Shown piece by piece: positions 1 to 9,846 of a stretch of 56,100 nucleotides of DNA (position 1 is the stretch's first letter; every line of letters starts with the position of its first letter). The stretch lies in assembly GCF_010974945.1 (NCBI RefSeq), contig NZ_JAAIVB010000007.1, positions 1 to 56,100 on the forward strand. The letters run 5' to 3'. The notes below the pieces were generated by a model. It saw nothing but the letters and a program-made list of their open reading frames with translations, was not told the DNA's origin and made no database searches. The stretch comes from Noviherbaspirillum galbum. Lineage in GTDB: Bacteria > Pseudomonadota > Gammaproteobacteria > Burkholderiales > Burkholderiaceae_D. The translations under genes were made by a program, and so were the position numbers.

Positions 1-226
1 TGACGTCCAGGCCGGTGCTCTGCAGGCCGGCGGCCAGGGCGGCGGCGAGCTCGGGTCCGGAGAGGCGGCCGTCGCGGCCGATGACGACGGTGCGCTCGCC
101 CTTGGCCAGGGCGGCGGCGCCGAAGGCCTGGCCGATGCGCCGCGCCACCGAGGCGTCGAGCGTCTTGCCGATGATGCCGCGGATGTCGTAGGCCTTGAAG
201 ATGCTTTGGGAAATGTCGAGGGTCAT
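1..226 (-). CDS. Phosphomannomutase/phosphoglucomutase, N-terminal fragment (cut by window edge)
   Basis: The first 75 codons of an alpha-D-phosphohexomutase, reading from an ATG at 226 and running off the left edge. The N-terminus MTLDISQSIFKAYDIRGIIG carries the KAYDIRG motif typical of bacterial PMM/PGM (AlgC/ManB group). A further stretch reads VVIGRDGRLSGPEL, the sugar-phosphate contact region of domain 1. The active-site serine loop lies beyond the window. These enzymes interconvert hexose-6-phosphate and hexose-1-phosphate and feed nucleotide-sugar synthesis, which fits its place downstream of the wza-wzc polysaccharide genes on the same strand. PMM and PGM specificity cannot be separated from this fragment. 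Confidence 0.9.
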   Translation of the reverse strand, partial: MTLDISQSIFKAYDIRGIIGKTLDASVARRIGQAFGAAALAKGERTVVIGRDGRLSGPELAAALAAGLQSTGLDV

Positions 227-282
227 GGCGTTGCGATGGGTTGGGTTGCTGCCGTAGACCTCTGGCATTCCCGTTCCTCCAC

Positions 283-364
283 TGTCATTCCCGCGAAGGC
301 GAGAATCCCATTTTCACGCGCGCCGGACAACCGAAATGGGATTCCCGCCTTCGCGGGAATGACA
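283..364. repeat. REP-like long inverted repeat
   Basis: Two 31-base arms (283-313 and 334-364) are reverse complements with one mismatch, separated by about 20 bases. The arm core is ATTCCCGCGAAGGCGGGAAT, itself partly palindromic, a type of intergenic repeat I know from many beta- and gammaproteobacterial genomes. It lies between the wzc-like gene and the hexomutase gene, both on the minus strand, so its RNA would form a strong hairpin that could end or stabilise the upstream transcript. The short open frames crossing it on both strands come from the repeat and are not genes. Confidence 0.8.
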
Positions 365-491
365 GAGAGGACGCCGGAAACGACAGGGTCGCTGGCAATG
401 ACAGGAAAGCAATCACGGGATTGCCGGACGAAGGCGATACACCGATGTGTCGGAACAGGCCCATCGGGATTGCTCCGATGGGCCATGCCGG

Positions 492-2747
492 TCAGCGCGC
501 CTCGATCAGCGGCGTGTTGCTAGCCGGCGCCGCGCGGTAGTTGCCATAGCCGTAGCCGTAGCCGTAGCGTCCCGGCCGCGACTTCAGGTCGTTGAACAGG
601 ACGCCCTTGGCGGCGAGGCCGGCCTGGGCCAGGCGCTTGAGCGATTCGTTGATCTCGCCGGGCGTGGTGACGCCGGCCCGGGTGGTGATGTAGATCGCGC
701 CGACGTGCGAACCGATGATCAGCGTGTCGGCCACCGCCAGGATGGGCGGCGCGTCGATCAGCACCAGGTCGTAGCCGGAGGAAAGCTGCTCAAGCATGTC
801 GGTGAAGCTCGGGCGCAGCAGCAGCTCGGCCGGGTTGGGCGGCAAGGTGCCGGTCGAGATGAAGTCCATGTTCTCGATCACGTTGCGGTGAATGACCTGG
901 TCCAGGCCGCGTGCGCCGGCGATGGCGTCCGACAGGCCGTCCTGGCGGCCGAAGCCGAAGTACAGGTGCAGCAGGCCGTTGCGCAGGTCGGCGTCGATCA
1001 GCAGCACGCGCTTGCCGGTCGCGGCCATCAGCGCCGCCAGGTTGGCCGACACGAAGGACTTGCCCATGCCCGGCGTGGCGCCGGAAATCAGCACGATGTT
1101 GTTGCGGAAGGTCGGCATCGAGTGCTGCAAGGCGGCGCGGAAGCTGCGCAGGCTTTCGATGGCCGCGTCTTCCGACGACACCGCTGCCAGCAGCGGCACC
1201 TTCTGCTGCTTGCCGCTCACCGAGCGATACAGTTCCTTCTGCTTCTTGCTGTGCGGGATGGTGGCGTACACCGGCACCCCGATCATGTTTTCCACCTGCT
1301 CCGGCGTGTCGATGGTGCCGGTCAGCGACTTGCGGAAGAAGGCGATCAGCACGCCGAGGAACAGGCCGCCGATCACGGCCAGCGCCAGGATCATCGGACG
1401 GTTAGGTTTGACCGGCTTCTCGGGCAGCATTGGCGAGTCGATCAGGCGCACGTTGCTGACCTTGCCGACGGTGATCAGTCGGAGCTGCTGGGCGGTATTG
1501 AGCAACGCGGTGTAGAGGTCGGTGTTGACCTTCACCTCGCGCGTCAGGCGCACCAGGTTCTGCTCGAGCAGCGGCAGGGTCTTGATGTGCTCCTGCATCT
1601 GGTTCAGCTCGCCGTTGATCTCGCGGAGCTGGGAGTCGATGCCCTGCACCAGCGGATGTTCGGGCGTATAGCGGGTCAGCAGCTCGAGGCGCTTCTGCTG
1701 CAGCTCGGTCTTGCGCAGCTTGGCCTGCGACGATTGCTGCAGCGTGAGCTTGGACTCTTCGCTCAGGTCGACGGTGCCGTTGCTGTTGCGGAATGCGTTG
1801 TACTTGGCCTCGGACTGTTCGAGCTGTGTCTTCAGTTCGGGCAGCTGCTTGTTCAGGTAGGCCAGGGACTTCTCGGCTTCCTCGGTCTTGCGGGCCGCGT
1901 TCTGCTTGACGTATTCCTTGCCGATCTCGTTGAGCACCAGGTAGATGGTCTTCGGATCGGAGCCCTGCAGGTTCGCGCCGATGATGCCGGAGGTCTTGCC
2001 GCCCTGCTCCGTGACGGTCAGCGCGGTCTGGATGTTCTCGATGGTCGCCAGGCGCGAGCTGCGGTTGAGGCGGAATTCCACGCCAGGCTTGCCGGCGAGC
2101 TGGTCGACGCGCAGCTCGATCGGCCCTTGCGGCAGCTCGACGATGCTGGTCTCGCCCACCTTGCCGCGGAAGTCGACGCCGAAGTCCTTCTGCGTCACGC
2201 GGTAGTTGCCGTCGGCTTCGGCGGTCAGGATGAATTCGCGGTTGAGCATGGTGTCCGGCACGTTGAAGGTCGAGACGTCGATCTTCTCGCGGCCCCAGGC
2301 ATAGCCGCCATAGCCGGCGACGCCCGGCGTGGAGAGCGACTTGTTGAAGCCGGAGAGCCAGTTGCCGACCACCGGGAAGCGCTTGGGCTCGGCGCCGATG
2401 TAGAGGCGCAGGTTGTCGATGGCGCGCGACACGACGAGGCGCGAGCGCAGCAGTTCCATCTCGGACGTGGCCGAGGACTTGACGTTGAACATCGAGGACA
2501 GGTCGCCGACGATGTTCTTGGATTCCTTCTGCCCCTCCTCTTCCACCTGGATGAGCATGTTCGCTTCGTACACCGGCTTGACGAAGAACGCGTAGGACGC
2601 GCCTGCCAGGGTAACGATCAGGGCTATGGTCGCGATCAGCCAGCGGCTTTCCCAGAGAATGTCGAAGTAGGTCGCCAACCCGATTTCTTGTTCATCTTGC
2701 CGTACGCTGGTAGGGCCGGCCAACAGGGGTATGGATTGATTCATCAT
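492..2747 (-). CDS. wzc: Polysaccharide biosynthesis tyrosine autokinase (Wzc/EpsB type)
   Basis: A 751-residue inner-membrane chain-length regulator fused to a BY-kinase. An N-terminal Wzz domain has a first membrane segment near residues 34-54, followed by a long periplasmic coiled-coil region. A second membrane segment lies near 448-468. The cytoplasmic kinase shows Walker A (GATPGMGKS, about 554), Walker A' (LLIDADLR, about 580) and Walker B (LVLIDAPP, about 659). The C-terminal tyrosine cluster is GRYGYGYGYGNY (about 724-736), the usual autophosphorylation tail. It works with the Wza-type lipoprotein gene just upstream (2862-4040) in assembly and export of a capsule or exopolysaccharide. 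The start has two adjacent ATGs (2747 and 2744) and no clear ribosome-binding site. Family assignment is firm; the polymer is unknown. Confidence 0.95.
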   Translation of the reverse strand: MMNQSIPLLAGPTSVRQDEQEIGLATYFDILWESRWLIATIALIVTLAGASYAFFVKPVYEANMLIQVEEEGQKESKNIVGDLSSMFNVKSSATSEMELLRSRLVVSRAIDNLRLYIGAEPKRFPVVGNWLSGFNKSLSTPGVAGYGGYAWGREKIDVSTFNVPDTMLNREFILTAEADGNYRVTQKDFGVDFRGKVGETSIVELPQGPIELRVDQLAGKPGVEFRLNRSSRLATIENIQTALTVTEQGGKTSGIIGANLQGSDPKTIYLVLNEIGKEYVKQNAARKTEEAEKSLAYLNKQLPELKTQLEQSEAKYNAFRNSNGTVDLSEESKLTLQQSSQAKLRKTELQQKRLELLTRYTPEHPLVQGIDSQLREINGELNQMQEHIKTLPLLEQNLVRLTREVKVNTDLYTALLNTAQQLRLITVGKVSNVRLIDSPMLPEKPVKPNRPMILALAVIGGLFLGVLIAFFRKSLTGTIDTPEQVENMIGVPVYATIPHSKKQKELYRSVSGKQQKVPLLAAVSSEDAAIESLRSFRAALQHSMPTFRNNIVLISGATPGMGKSFVSANLAALMAATGKRVLLIDADLRNGLLHLYFGFGRQDGLSDAIAGARGLDQVIHRNVIENMDFISTGTLPPNPAELLLRPSFTDMLEQLSSGYDLVLIDAPPILAVADTLIIGSHVGAIYITTRAGVTTPGEINESLKRLAQAGLAAKGVLFNDLKSRPGRYGYGYGYGNYRAAPASNTPLIEAR

Positions 2748-2791
2748 AGGATAGTCTGAAAGAAGATTGATTCACACGGACCCGACTCGGC

Positions 2792-2845
2792 TTCGCCGCC
2801 ACCCGCCAGCCCTGCGTACGGCAGGGCCGGTCTTCCGGCGGCGAA
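2792..2845 (-). promoter_or_regulatory. Nested hairpin between the wza-like and wzc-like genes
   Basis: An outer 9-bp stem (2792-2800 with 2837-2845) encloses an inner 7-bp stem (2809-2815 with 2821-2827, loop GTACG). The structure fills most of the 114-bp gap between the export lipoprotein stop and the kinase start. No U-run follows it, so it looks more like an attenuator, an RNase barrier or an intercistronic stabiliser than a full terminator. The role is inferred; the base pairing is visible. Confidence 0.5.
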
Positions 2846-2861
2846 ACTTTGAACGGGATCG

Positions 2862-4040
2862 TTACCTCTGCGTCGCCGGCGTGACCGCGCCGACCGCGCC
2901 GGAAAGCGCGCTGGGCAGGATCAGGCTGATGCTGCGGTGCCAGTTGGCCAGGGGCGTGGCGGCGACGAACACGACGTCCTTCGGGCTGAGCTCGAAGTTC
3001 TCGGCCATCGCGATTGCACCCGCCTTGCTGCCATCGAGCTGGTACACCACCTGGTTGCCGCCGTCGCGCCGGATCACGTAGATCTGGCTGCCATCGCCCG
3101 ACAGCGGATTCACGCCGCCGGATTCGCCGAGCGCCTCGTTCAGCGTCAGGCGTCCGTTGTGCATCGGCAGCGCGCGCGGGCTGACCACCTCGCCGGAGAC
3201 GAAGACCTTGCTTTCGTCACGCGAACGCACGCGCACCACGTCGCCATCCTTGAGCATGATGCTCGCCGGGTTCACGCCGCGCTGCACCAGCTGCGGCAGG
3301 TTGATCTGGTAGTTGACGCCGCTGCGGTTGACCACCACCTGGCTCTGGTCGCCGGTAGGCAGCACGCCGCCCGCCCGGTTGATGGCTTCCACCAGCGTCA
3401 TCGGAATGTCGTTGATCGCCTGCAGGCCCGGCGTTTTGACTTCGCCGTCGACGTACACGCGCTTGCTGCGGTAGGACTGGACGCGCAGCGTGACCTTCGG
3501 ATTACGCAGGTACTTCGACAGCTTCTGGCCGAGGACCTGCGATGCCTGGTCCTGGCTCATGCCGGCGACCTTGATCGAGCCGGCATACGGGAACTGGATG
3601 GTGCCGTCATGGTCGACCATGAAGCCTGCCGGCGGTGCGGTCGCGGCGGAGGTCGAGGCATCCGCGCCCTGCCCGCCGTAGCCGCCGACGGGAACGGTGG
3701 CGGAGTTGGACAGTTCGGGATGGTCCCAGACCACGACGGACAGCACGTCGCCCGCGTCGATCTTGTAGGACGAAGGCTTGGAAATGAGGCTGCTGATGTC
3801 CTGGGTCGCCTGCTTCTCGCGCGTCTCCTGCAGCGCCTTGACGAGCTGCGGCGTGATCGGCTTGAGTTCGGCGTTCATGTTCTCGCCGCCGGACGCGCTG
3901 GATGCGGCCGAGGAGCCGGATGAATTGAAAGAGCTGCGGTCGAAATGCATGCCGGGCACGGCGGACTGGCATCCGGCCAGCCACGGCAAAACCAGGACCA
4001 CGCTCCATGTCGCGAGTGTTGCCTTGGAAGTGAAACGCAT
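2862..4040 (-). CDS. wza: Polysaccharide export outer-membrane lipoprotein (Wza/EpsA type)
   Basis: A 392-residue lipoprotein that would form the outer-membrane export channel for the polymer controlled by the adjacent autokinase. I start it at the ATG at 4040 because a GGAG sits seven bases upstream and this gives a clean lipoprotein signal: a charged N-terminus, a hydrophobic core and the lipobox LAGC with Cys24. An in-frame ATG at 4079 would bury the signal. The mature protein contains the polysaccharide-export domain (around DAGDVLSVVVWDHPELS) followed by SLBB-type repeats (for example KRVYVDGEVKTPG and KVFVSGEVVSPRALP). The C-terminus ends in a hydrophobic stretch compatible with the membrane-spanning helix of Wza. 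Located first in a wza-wzc operon. Confidence 0.95.
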   Translation of the reverse strand: MRFTSKATLATWSVVLVLPWLAGCQSAVPGMHFDRSSFNSSGSSAASSASGGENMNAELKPITPQLVKALQETREKQATQDISSLISKPSSYKIDAGDVLSVVVWDHPELSNSATVPVGGYGGQGADASTSAATAPPAGFMVDHDGTIQFPYAGSIKVAGMSQDQASQVLGQKLSKYLRNPKVTLRVQSYRSKRVYVDGEVKTPGLQAINDIPMTLVEAINRAGGVLPTGDQSQVVVNRSGVNYQINLPQLVQRGVNPASIMLKDGDVVRVRSRDESKVFVSGEVVSPRALPMHNGRLTLNEALGESGGVNPLSGDGSQIYVIRRDGGNQVVYQLDGSKAGAIAMAENFELSPKDVVFVAATPLANWHRSISLILPSALSGAVGAVTPATQR

Positions 4041-4654
4041 ATGAAGACTCCACGTGAAGTATGCAAAGCTGCCAGGCACGATGGCGAGTGCAGTGTTTAG
4101 GGGATCGGGGCGAACCGTCGACAGTCGTGCCTTGCGGACAAGGCCCCTTGTCTGGTGTCGCGGATGGCGAGTTCACCGGAAGAACAACTCCACGCCGGCT
4201 CCGCATCCTGCCCAGTTCCTACCGGACTTATCTGATCTACAACTCTACGTTTCCTCCTGTTCGCTGTTTTGAGACGTATCAACCGTGCCCGAGATACGAA
4301 AACACTGAAAAACAAGCGTTGTAAATCGATCGCACGCACGCTTTTTTCCTCTTGCCGAAACGATTGATGCACAAAAGGAAAACCGGTGATGAAGGCAGGA
4401 TAGTGTCGCGATGTCATGCGGAGCTTGCGCAAAAGCACGCGTGCACACAGTCCTGTTTAATTTGCATTAAGGCCAGCATTGGTCTTCATCGCCGCGCGGA
4501 AAGAAACGCAACGAATGCGTTGTTGGCGATGGAAAATAAAGTCAGGCGTGGAACGCTCGAATGGAGTGCTTGGCTTGGCTGATCGAAAAGGAATGCGAGG
4601 GATGAGCGCAGCCTGGAGCAGGCTGCGCTGAAACATCTGGATAAGAGTTTTACA
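4041..4654. other. Gene-free stretch upstream of the wza-like gene
   Basis: About 610 bases without a convincing gene. The middle part (about 4240-4560) is visibly more AT-rich than its surroundings, as expected for a promoter and leader of the polysaccharide operon on the minus strand. An AGGAGG on the minus strand near 4253-4258 has no suitable start codon after it. A GC-rich hairpin with a perfect 10-bp stem and 5-base loop lies at 4605-4629, just past the permease gene end. I see no tRNA, riboswitch core or coding signal. Confidence 0.5.
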
Positions 4655-4676
4655 AGCCGGCGAAAAGACGTCGGCT
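4655..4676 (-). terminator. Terminator-like hairpin after the permease gene
   Basis: An 8-bp stem with one G-U pair (4655-4662 with 4669-4676) and a six-base loop begins at the stop codon of the permease gene. It is followed on the minus strand by TTGTAAAACTC, a weak T-rich tail. A second, stronger 10-bp hairpin follows at 4605-4629. Together they probably end the 8131-to-4676 transcript. Confidence 0.5.
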
Positions 4677-7180
4677 CAGTTTCCGCGCAGTGTCATCAAG
4701 GGCGGATGCTTGAGCACGTGGCGCAATCCTATCCAACCGCCCGCGAATGCGCACAGGCAGCCGACAAGCAGGCCGCTGACCCACACCGCCGGGCTGAATG
4801 TCCACTCGAAGCGGAACACTTCGCGCGCCAGCACCCATCCGATCGCGGCCGCGCCGGACGCGGCAAGCAAGCCGGCCAGTCCGCCGACGAGCGCGAACTC
4901 AATCCATTGCGCGCGCGAAAGCTGTTTCCTGGTCGCACCGAGCGCGCGCAGCAGGCCGGACTCGCGTATGCGTTCATCCTGGGAACCCACCAGCGCCGCA
5001 TAAAGCACGAGCACGCCCGATGCGAGCGTGAAGAGGAACAGGAATTCCACCGCGCTGATGACCTGGTCGAGCACGCTTTGCACCTGCCTGATCATGCTGC
5101 CGACATCCACCACGGTCAGGTTGGGATAGTCGCGCGACAAGGCATTGGCGACGTCCTGCCTTCCCTTCGGCAAGTGAAAGGCGGTGATCCAGCTCTGCGG
5201 CGTGTCCGCCATCAGCGACGGGTTGAGGATCACGAAGAAGTTGACGCGCATCGATCCCCAGTCGAGCTTGCGCAGGCTGGTGATCTTTGCCTCGACCGCC
5301 TGCCCCGCGATGTCGAAGCGCAAGGTGTCGCCCAGCTTGAGTCCGAGGGTCTTCGCCAGGCCCTCCTCCACCGAGGCCTCAGGCGCGCGGTCATCGAACC
5401 AGCGGCCGGCGGAAACGGTGTTCTGCGGCGGCAGGTCGCGCATGGTGGAGAGATTGAATTCGCGGTCCACCAACCTGCGCGCGCGATCGTCCGCATACGA
5501 ATCCAGCGTGACCGGCTTGCCGTTGATCTGGACGAGCCGGCCGCGGATCATGGGAAACAGCAGCGCCTTCCCCGCGCCGCCCTCGGCAAGGCGCTGCTCG
5601 ATGCCGGCCTTCTGGTCGGGCTGGATGTTGATCACGAAATGATTGGGCGCATCGGCGGGCGTTGACTGCCGCCAGGCGCTGACCAGGTCTCCGCGGATGA
5701 CGGTCAGCAACAGCAAGGCCATCAGTCCGAGCGACAAGGCAACGATCTGCACGATGGTGGCCGAGGTGCGCCGCTGGAGCGCGGTCACCGCGAAGCGCCA
5801 GGAAGGATGCTCGATGCCGGCGCGGGCAAGCCGCAGCGAACGCACGGCCAGCCAGCCGATGACGGCGAACACCGCGACGCCCGCGAGGAAGCCGGCCGCC
5901 GTCAGCAAGCCCAGCTTGGGATTGCCCGCCTGCCACAGCAGCAGGCCGATGAAGGCCAGCAGGCCCATGCCGTAGGTCGCCAGCGCCGCGGGACGCGGCG
6001 GATCCTGTTCGCGCCGGATCACGCGGTTGTGCGGCACGTTGCGCAGTTGCAGGATGGCAGGCAAGGCGAAGCCGACCAGCAACAGCAGGCCGGTAGCGAT
6101 GCCCTGCAGGGCAGGCGCTAAGCCGGGCGGCGGAAGCACGTTGGTCACCAGGCGGCCCAGCCATTCCAAAAGCAGGAAATGCGCGGCGAAACCCGCCGCG
6201 ACGCCGACCGCGCTGCCGGCCAGGCCGAGCAGCCCGAACTCCGCCAGATAAAGCATCGTGACCTGGTTCTGCGTCAGGCCGAGGCAGCGCAGCATGGCGC
6301 AGGCGTCGAGGTGGCGCAGCATGAAGCGGCGGGCGGCCATCGCCACGGCAACGGCCGCGAGCATGGCGGACAGCAGGCCGACGAGGGAAAGGAACTGTTC
6401 CGCGCGGTCGAGCGTGGCACGCATTTCGGGGCGCCCCGATTCCAGCGATTCCAGGCGCACGCCTTTCACGTTGTCGCCGGCGATGCGGGACTGCAGCCAC
6501 GTCTGGTAGGCCGCCGTGTCGCGCGGCGCGCCCGCCACCAGCAGGCGATAGGTGACGCGCGAGCCGTTCTGGACCAGGCCGGTGGCGTCAAGGTCCGGCA
6601 GCGCGATCATCACGCGCGGCGCGAAGTTCATGAAGGCCGCGCCGCGGTCCGGCTCCACCGCGATCACTTCCGCCACGCGGAAGCTGGCGTCGCCGAGGCG
6701 CAGCGAATCGCCCTTGCGGACATGCAGGCCGGAAAGCAGGTTCGAATCCACCCAGGCGGTGCCGGCGGCCGGCGTCTCGCGCGTGTCGACCGGTTCCGCC
6801 TCGGCATCCGCTCCCTCGAGCTTGAGGTTGCCGCGCAGCGGGTAGTCCTTCGACACCGCCTTGATGGAAGCCAGCATCGACTGCGTGTCATCGCCGCTGC
6901 CGGCCAGCGCCATGCTTGGAAAGGCCACGGTTTCCGCCAGCTGCAGTCCGCGCCGCCTCGCCTCCTCGCGCCATGCCGACTCGATGGGCTGGTCGGCGTT
7001 GATCACGAGATCCGCGCCGAGGAGCTGGTGGGCATCGCGCTGCAGGCCCGCCCGCATCCGGTCGACGAAGAAGCCGACGGACGACAGCGAGGCGACCGCG
7101 ACGATCAGCGCCACGAGCAGGAAACGGAGTTCGCCCGCGCGCCAGTCGCGCAGGGTCATGCGGAGAGCTTGCAGGAGCAT
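4676..7180 (-). CDS. FtsX-like ABC transporter permease (YbbP-like)
   Basis: An 834-residue inner-membrane permease in the size range of E. coli YbbP (about 800). I start it at the ATG at 7180, whose A is also the last base of the upstream DUF4126 stop (TGATG), which implies translational coupling; the frame is open further upstream but reads as nonsense. After a first membrane segment near residues 20-40 comes a large periplasmic MacB-type region, then two sets of FtsX membrane helices (around 260-470 and 700-830), with LRALGATRKQLSRAQW between helices near the C-terminal set. Such permeases normally pair with an ATPase (YbbA/LolD type), but none lies beside it here. Substrate unknown; lysophospholipid or lipoprotein-related export is a guess from family precedent. 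Confidence 0.88.
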   Translation of the reverse strand: MLLQALRMTLRDWRAGELRFLLVALIVAVASLSSVGFFVDRMRAGLQRDAHQLLGADLVINADQPIESAWREEARRRGLQLAETVAFPSMALAGSGDDTQSMLASIKAVSKDYPLRGNLKLEGADAEAEPVDTRETPAAGTAWVDSNLLSGLHVRKGDSLRLGDASFRVAEVIAVEPDRGAAFMNFAPRVMIALPDLDATGLVQNGSRVTYRLLVAGAPRDTAAYQTWLQSRIAGDNVKGVRLESLESGRPEMRATLDRAEQFLSLVGLLSAMLAAVAVAMAARRFMLRHLDACAMLRCLGLTQNQVTMLYLAEFGLLGLAGSAVGVAAGFAAHFLLLEWLGRLVTNVLPPPGLAPALQGIATGLLLLVGFALPAILQLRNVPHNRVIRREQDPPRPAALATYGMGLLAFIGLLLWQAGNPKLGLLTAAGFLAGVAVFAVIGWLAVRSLRLARAGIEHPSWRFAVTALQRRTSATIVQIVALSLGLMALLLLTVIRGDLVSAWRQSTPADAPNHFVINIQPDQKAGIEQRLAEGGAGKALLFPMIRGRLVQINGKPVTLDSYADDRARRLVDREFNLSTMRDLPPQNTVSAGRWFDDRAPEASVEEGLAKTLGLKLGDTLRFDIAGQAVEAKITSLRKLDWGSMRVNFFVILNPSLMADTPQSWITAFHLPKGRQDVANALSRDYPNLTVVDVGSMIRQVQSVLDQVISAVEFLFLFTLASGVLVLYAALVGSQDERIRESGLLRALGATRKQLSRAQWIEFALVGGLAGLLAASGAAAIGWVLAREVFRFEWTFSPAVWVSGLLVGCLCAFAGGWIGLRHVLKHPPLMTLRGN

Positions 7181-7764
7181 CAGGTACTCAGCTTTCGGAA
7201 CAGCCATCGCAGGCCGCGCCACAGCTTGGGCAGCAACCACAATGCAACGAGGAAAAAGATGGCGAGCAGGGTGAACAAGACCCAGGGATGGTAGAAGGCC
7301 GCCCACAAGCCGGACATGACCACCATGTCTTCGGAAAACGAGGCGGCCCAGTTGCTGAAGGGTTCCGGCGAGGTGTTGATCAGGGCGCGGCTGCCCGCCT
7401 TGGTGATGTGCGCGCCGGCCGCGAATGTGCCGCCGAGGATGGCGGCGATGGTGGTCCACTCTGGCGAGAGATGGCCCAGCGACGCCACCGCCAGCACGGC
7501 GCCGGCGGGAATGCGGATGAAGGTGTGGATGGCGTCCCATGCGGAATCGACGCCGGGGATCTTGTCGGCAAGGAATTCCAGGACCAGCAGCGCGCCCGTC
7601 ACCATCAGCACCCAGGGCGATTGCAGTATCTGCAGACCGGCGGGCAGTTCTATCCAGCCGGCGCGGCCGAACCAGCCGGCGATGAAGAGGGTCATGTAGA
7701 GCCGCAAGCCGCTGGCCCAGGACAGGCCGCCGGCCAGCGCCGCGGCGGACATCGATTCAACCAT
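7180..7764 (-). CDS. DUF4126 family membrane protein
   Basis: A 194-residue integral membrane protein of unknown function. The start at 7764 is chosen because GGGAG lies six bases upstream; an ATG at 7779 lacks such a site. It begins MVESMSAAALAGGLSWASGL and contains the LPAGLQILQSPWVLMVTGAL segment characteristic of DUF4126. About four to five hydrophobic helices are visible, and the C-terminus is basic (LPKLWRGLRWLFRKLST). It overlaps the upstream small membrane gene by 8 bases, and its stop shares a base with the start of the permease gene, so the three are probably one translationally coupled operon. Confidence 0.85.
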   Translation of the reverse strand: MVESMSAAALAGGLSWASGLRLYMTLFIAGWFGRAGWIELPAGLQILQSPWVLMVTGALLVLEFLADKIPGVDSAWDAIHTFIRIPAGAVLAVASLGHLSPEWTTIAAILGGTFAAGAHITKAGSRALINTSPEPFSNWAASFSEDMVVMSGLWAAFYHPWVLFTLLAIFFLVALWLLPKLWRGLRWLFRKLST

Positions 7765-8131
7765 GGCGGTCTCCCTCATCCGGTCCGCCCATGGGGCGGG
7801 ACATGCGCGACAGGCGATGCCGGCTCTCGGGAATGGAGGGCGAGCGCGACACCAGCATCAGGATGCCGGCCGCGATCAGCATGACGGGGATGATGACGCC
7901 CCAGCCGACACGATAGGTTTGCCGGCAGAACGACATGAAGCCGGCGAGGATGAGCAGCGGACCGGAAATGACCGACGACTTGGTGAAGCCTTCGACGAGC
8001 AGGATGCCGACACCCGCTCCCGCGAGGCAGATGATCCACAACCAATGCACGTCCGGCAGCAGGTTGAGGCTGTGCAGCAGCCATCCCGCGCCAAGGACGA
8101 TCAATATCACCGGCAGTCCGGCATCTCTCAT
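7757..8131 (-). CDS. Small multi-pass membrane protein (LiaF/DUF5668-like)
   Basis: A 124-residue protein with three or four hydrophobic segments (for example LPVILIVLGAGWLLHSLNLL and WGVIIPVMLIAAGILML) separated by short turns. The pattern of a helix ending in LLP and followed by WLWIICLAGAGVGIL resembles the N-terminal membrane domain of LiaF-like/DUF5668 proteins. It is first in an overlapping three-gene set with the DUF4126 protein and the FtsX-like permease. The C-terminal 25 residues are polar and probably cytoplasmic. Function unknown; family assignment tentative. Confidence 0.7.
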   Translation of the reverse strand: MRDAGLPVILIVLGAGWLLHSLNLLPDVHWLWIICLAGAGVGILLVEGFTKSSVISGPLLILAGFMSFCRQTYRVGWGVIIPVMLIAAGILMLVSRSPSIPESRHRLSRMSRPMGGPDEGDRHG

Positions 8132-8219
8132 CGCATCTCCGTCAGGGTATCAACCAGGGCAGGCACCGGGGCAGGCGTCCGGACATCGCGGGCGCCCTTC
8201 CCCTGTCCTCCGTAACGCT

Positions 8220-9284
<1,065 letters not shown>

Positions 9285-9422
9285 TCACGATTCCTTGCCG
9301 CCATGGCAACGCCGGCAAGGCATGCGTTGCCAGGAGGCGAATCGGGCATCGGAGCGCGCATCGTCCGTGTCATCCGGGAAAGAAAGCATCAATGGCAGCC
9401 TCCAGGATATCCGGCGGAGTTC

Positions 9423-9815
9423 CTACATCGTCGCGCCGCGCGCGCCGTCGGCGTGGGTCTTCTCGTACTTTTCCTGGCAGGCGATGCAGCGTTCCGCGGT
9501 CGGCTGCACCTGCAGGCGCTCGATGGGAATGTCGCTTCCGCAATCGAGGCACTCGCCATAGCTGCCATCGTCGGTGCGCGCCAGCGCCGCCTCGACCGCG
9601 CGCATCTCGAAGATGTCGCGCGACACCGCCGCGTTGCCGAGGTCCACCGCGAGGTCGGCGAACGAGGAATCGCCGGGATCCGGCACTTCGGACGCAACGT
9701 CGATATGTTCATCCTTGACGTCGAGTTCACGGCGGATATCATCGCGCAGTTCCTGCGCGCGGGCGCCGAGACGGTCGCGGAATGCATTCATCTGCTCTTC
9801 TGTCAGTGCTGCCAT
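9423..9815 (-). CDS. DksA/TraR C4-type zinc finger protein
   Basis: A 130-residue DksA-like protein. The N-terminal half is a predicted coiled coil (EEQMNAFRDRLGARAQELRD) and the C-terminal part holds a four-cysteine zinc finger (CLDCG then CIACQ). It includes the PIERLQVQPTAERC linker typical of the family. True DksA has an acidic DxxDxA coiled-coil tip; here the corresponding region (DPGDSSFADLAVD) is only partly similar, so this is better called a DksA-family protein than DksA itself. AGGAG lies six bases before the ATG. Members bind the RNA polymerase secondary channel; the specific role here is unknown. Confidence 0.9.
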   Translation of the reverse strand: MAALTEEQMNAFRDRLGARAQELRDDIRRELDVKDEHIDVASEVPDPGDSSFADLAVDLGNAAVSRDIFEMRAVEAALARTDDGSYGECLDCGSDIPIERLQVQPTAERCIACQEKYEKTHADGARGATM

Positions 9816-9846
9816 GGCATGCTCCTGTTTCGATTGTGTGGGGATG

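Noticed and set aside
447-2759. 770-codon plus-strand frame opposite the autokinase gene
   Set aside because: It is the antisense of a clear Wzc-type gene in GC-rich DNA; the translation is rich in Arg, Gln and Leu with no recognisable domain.
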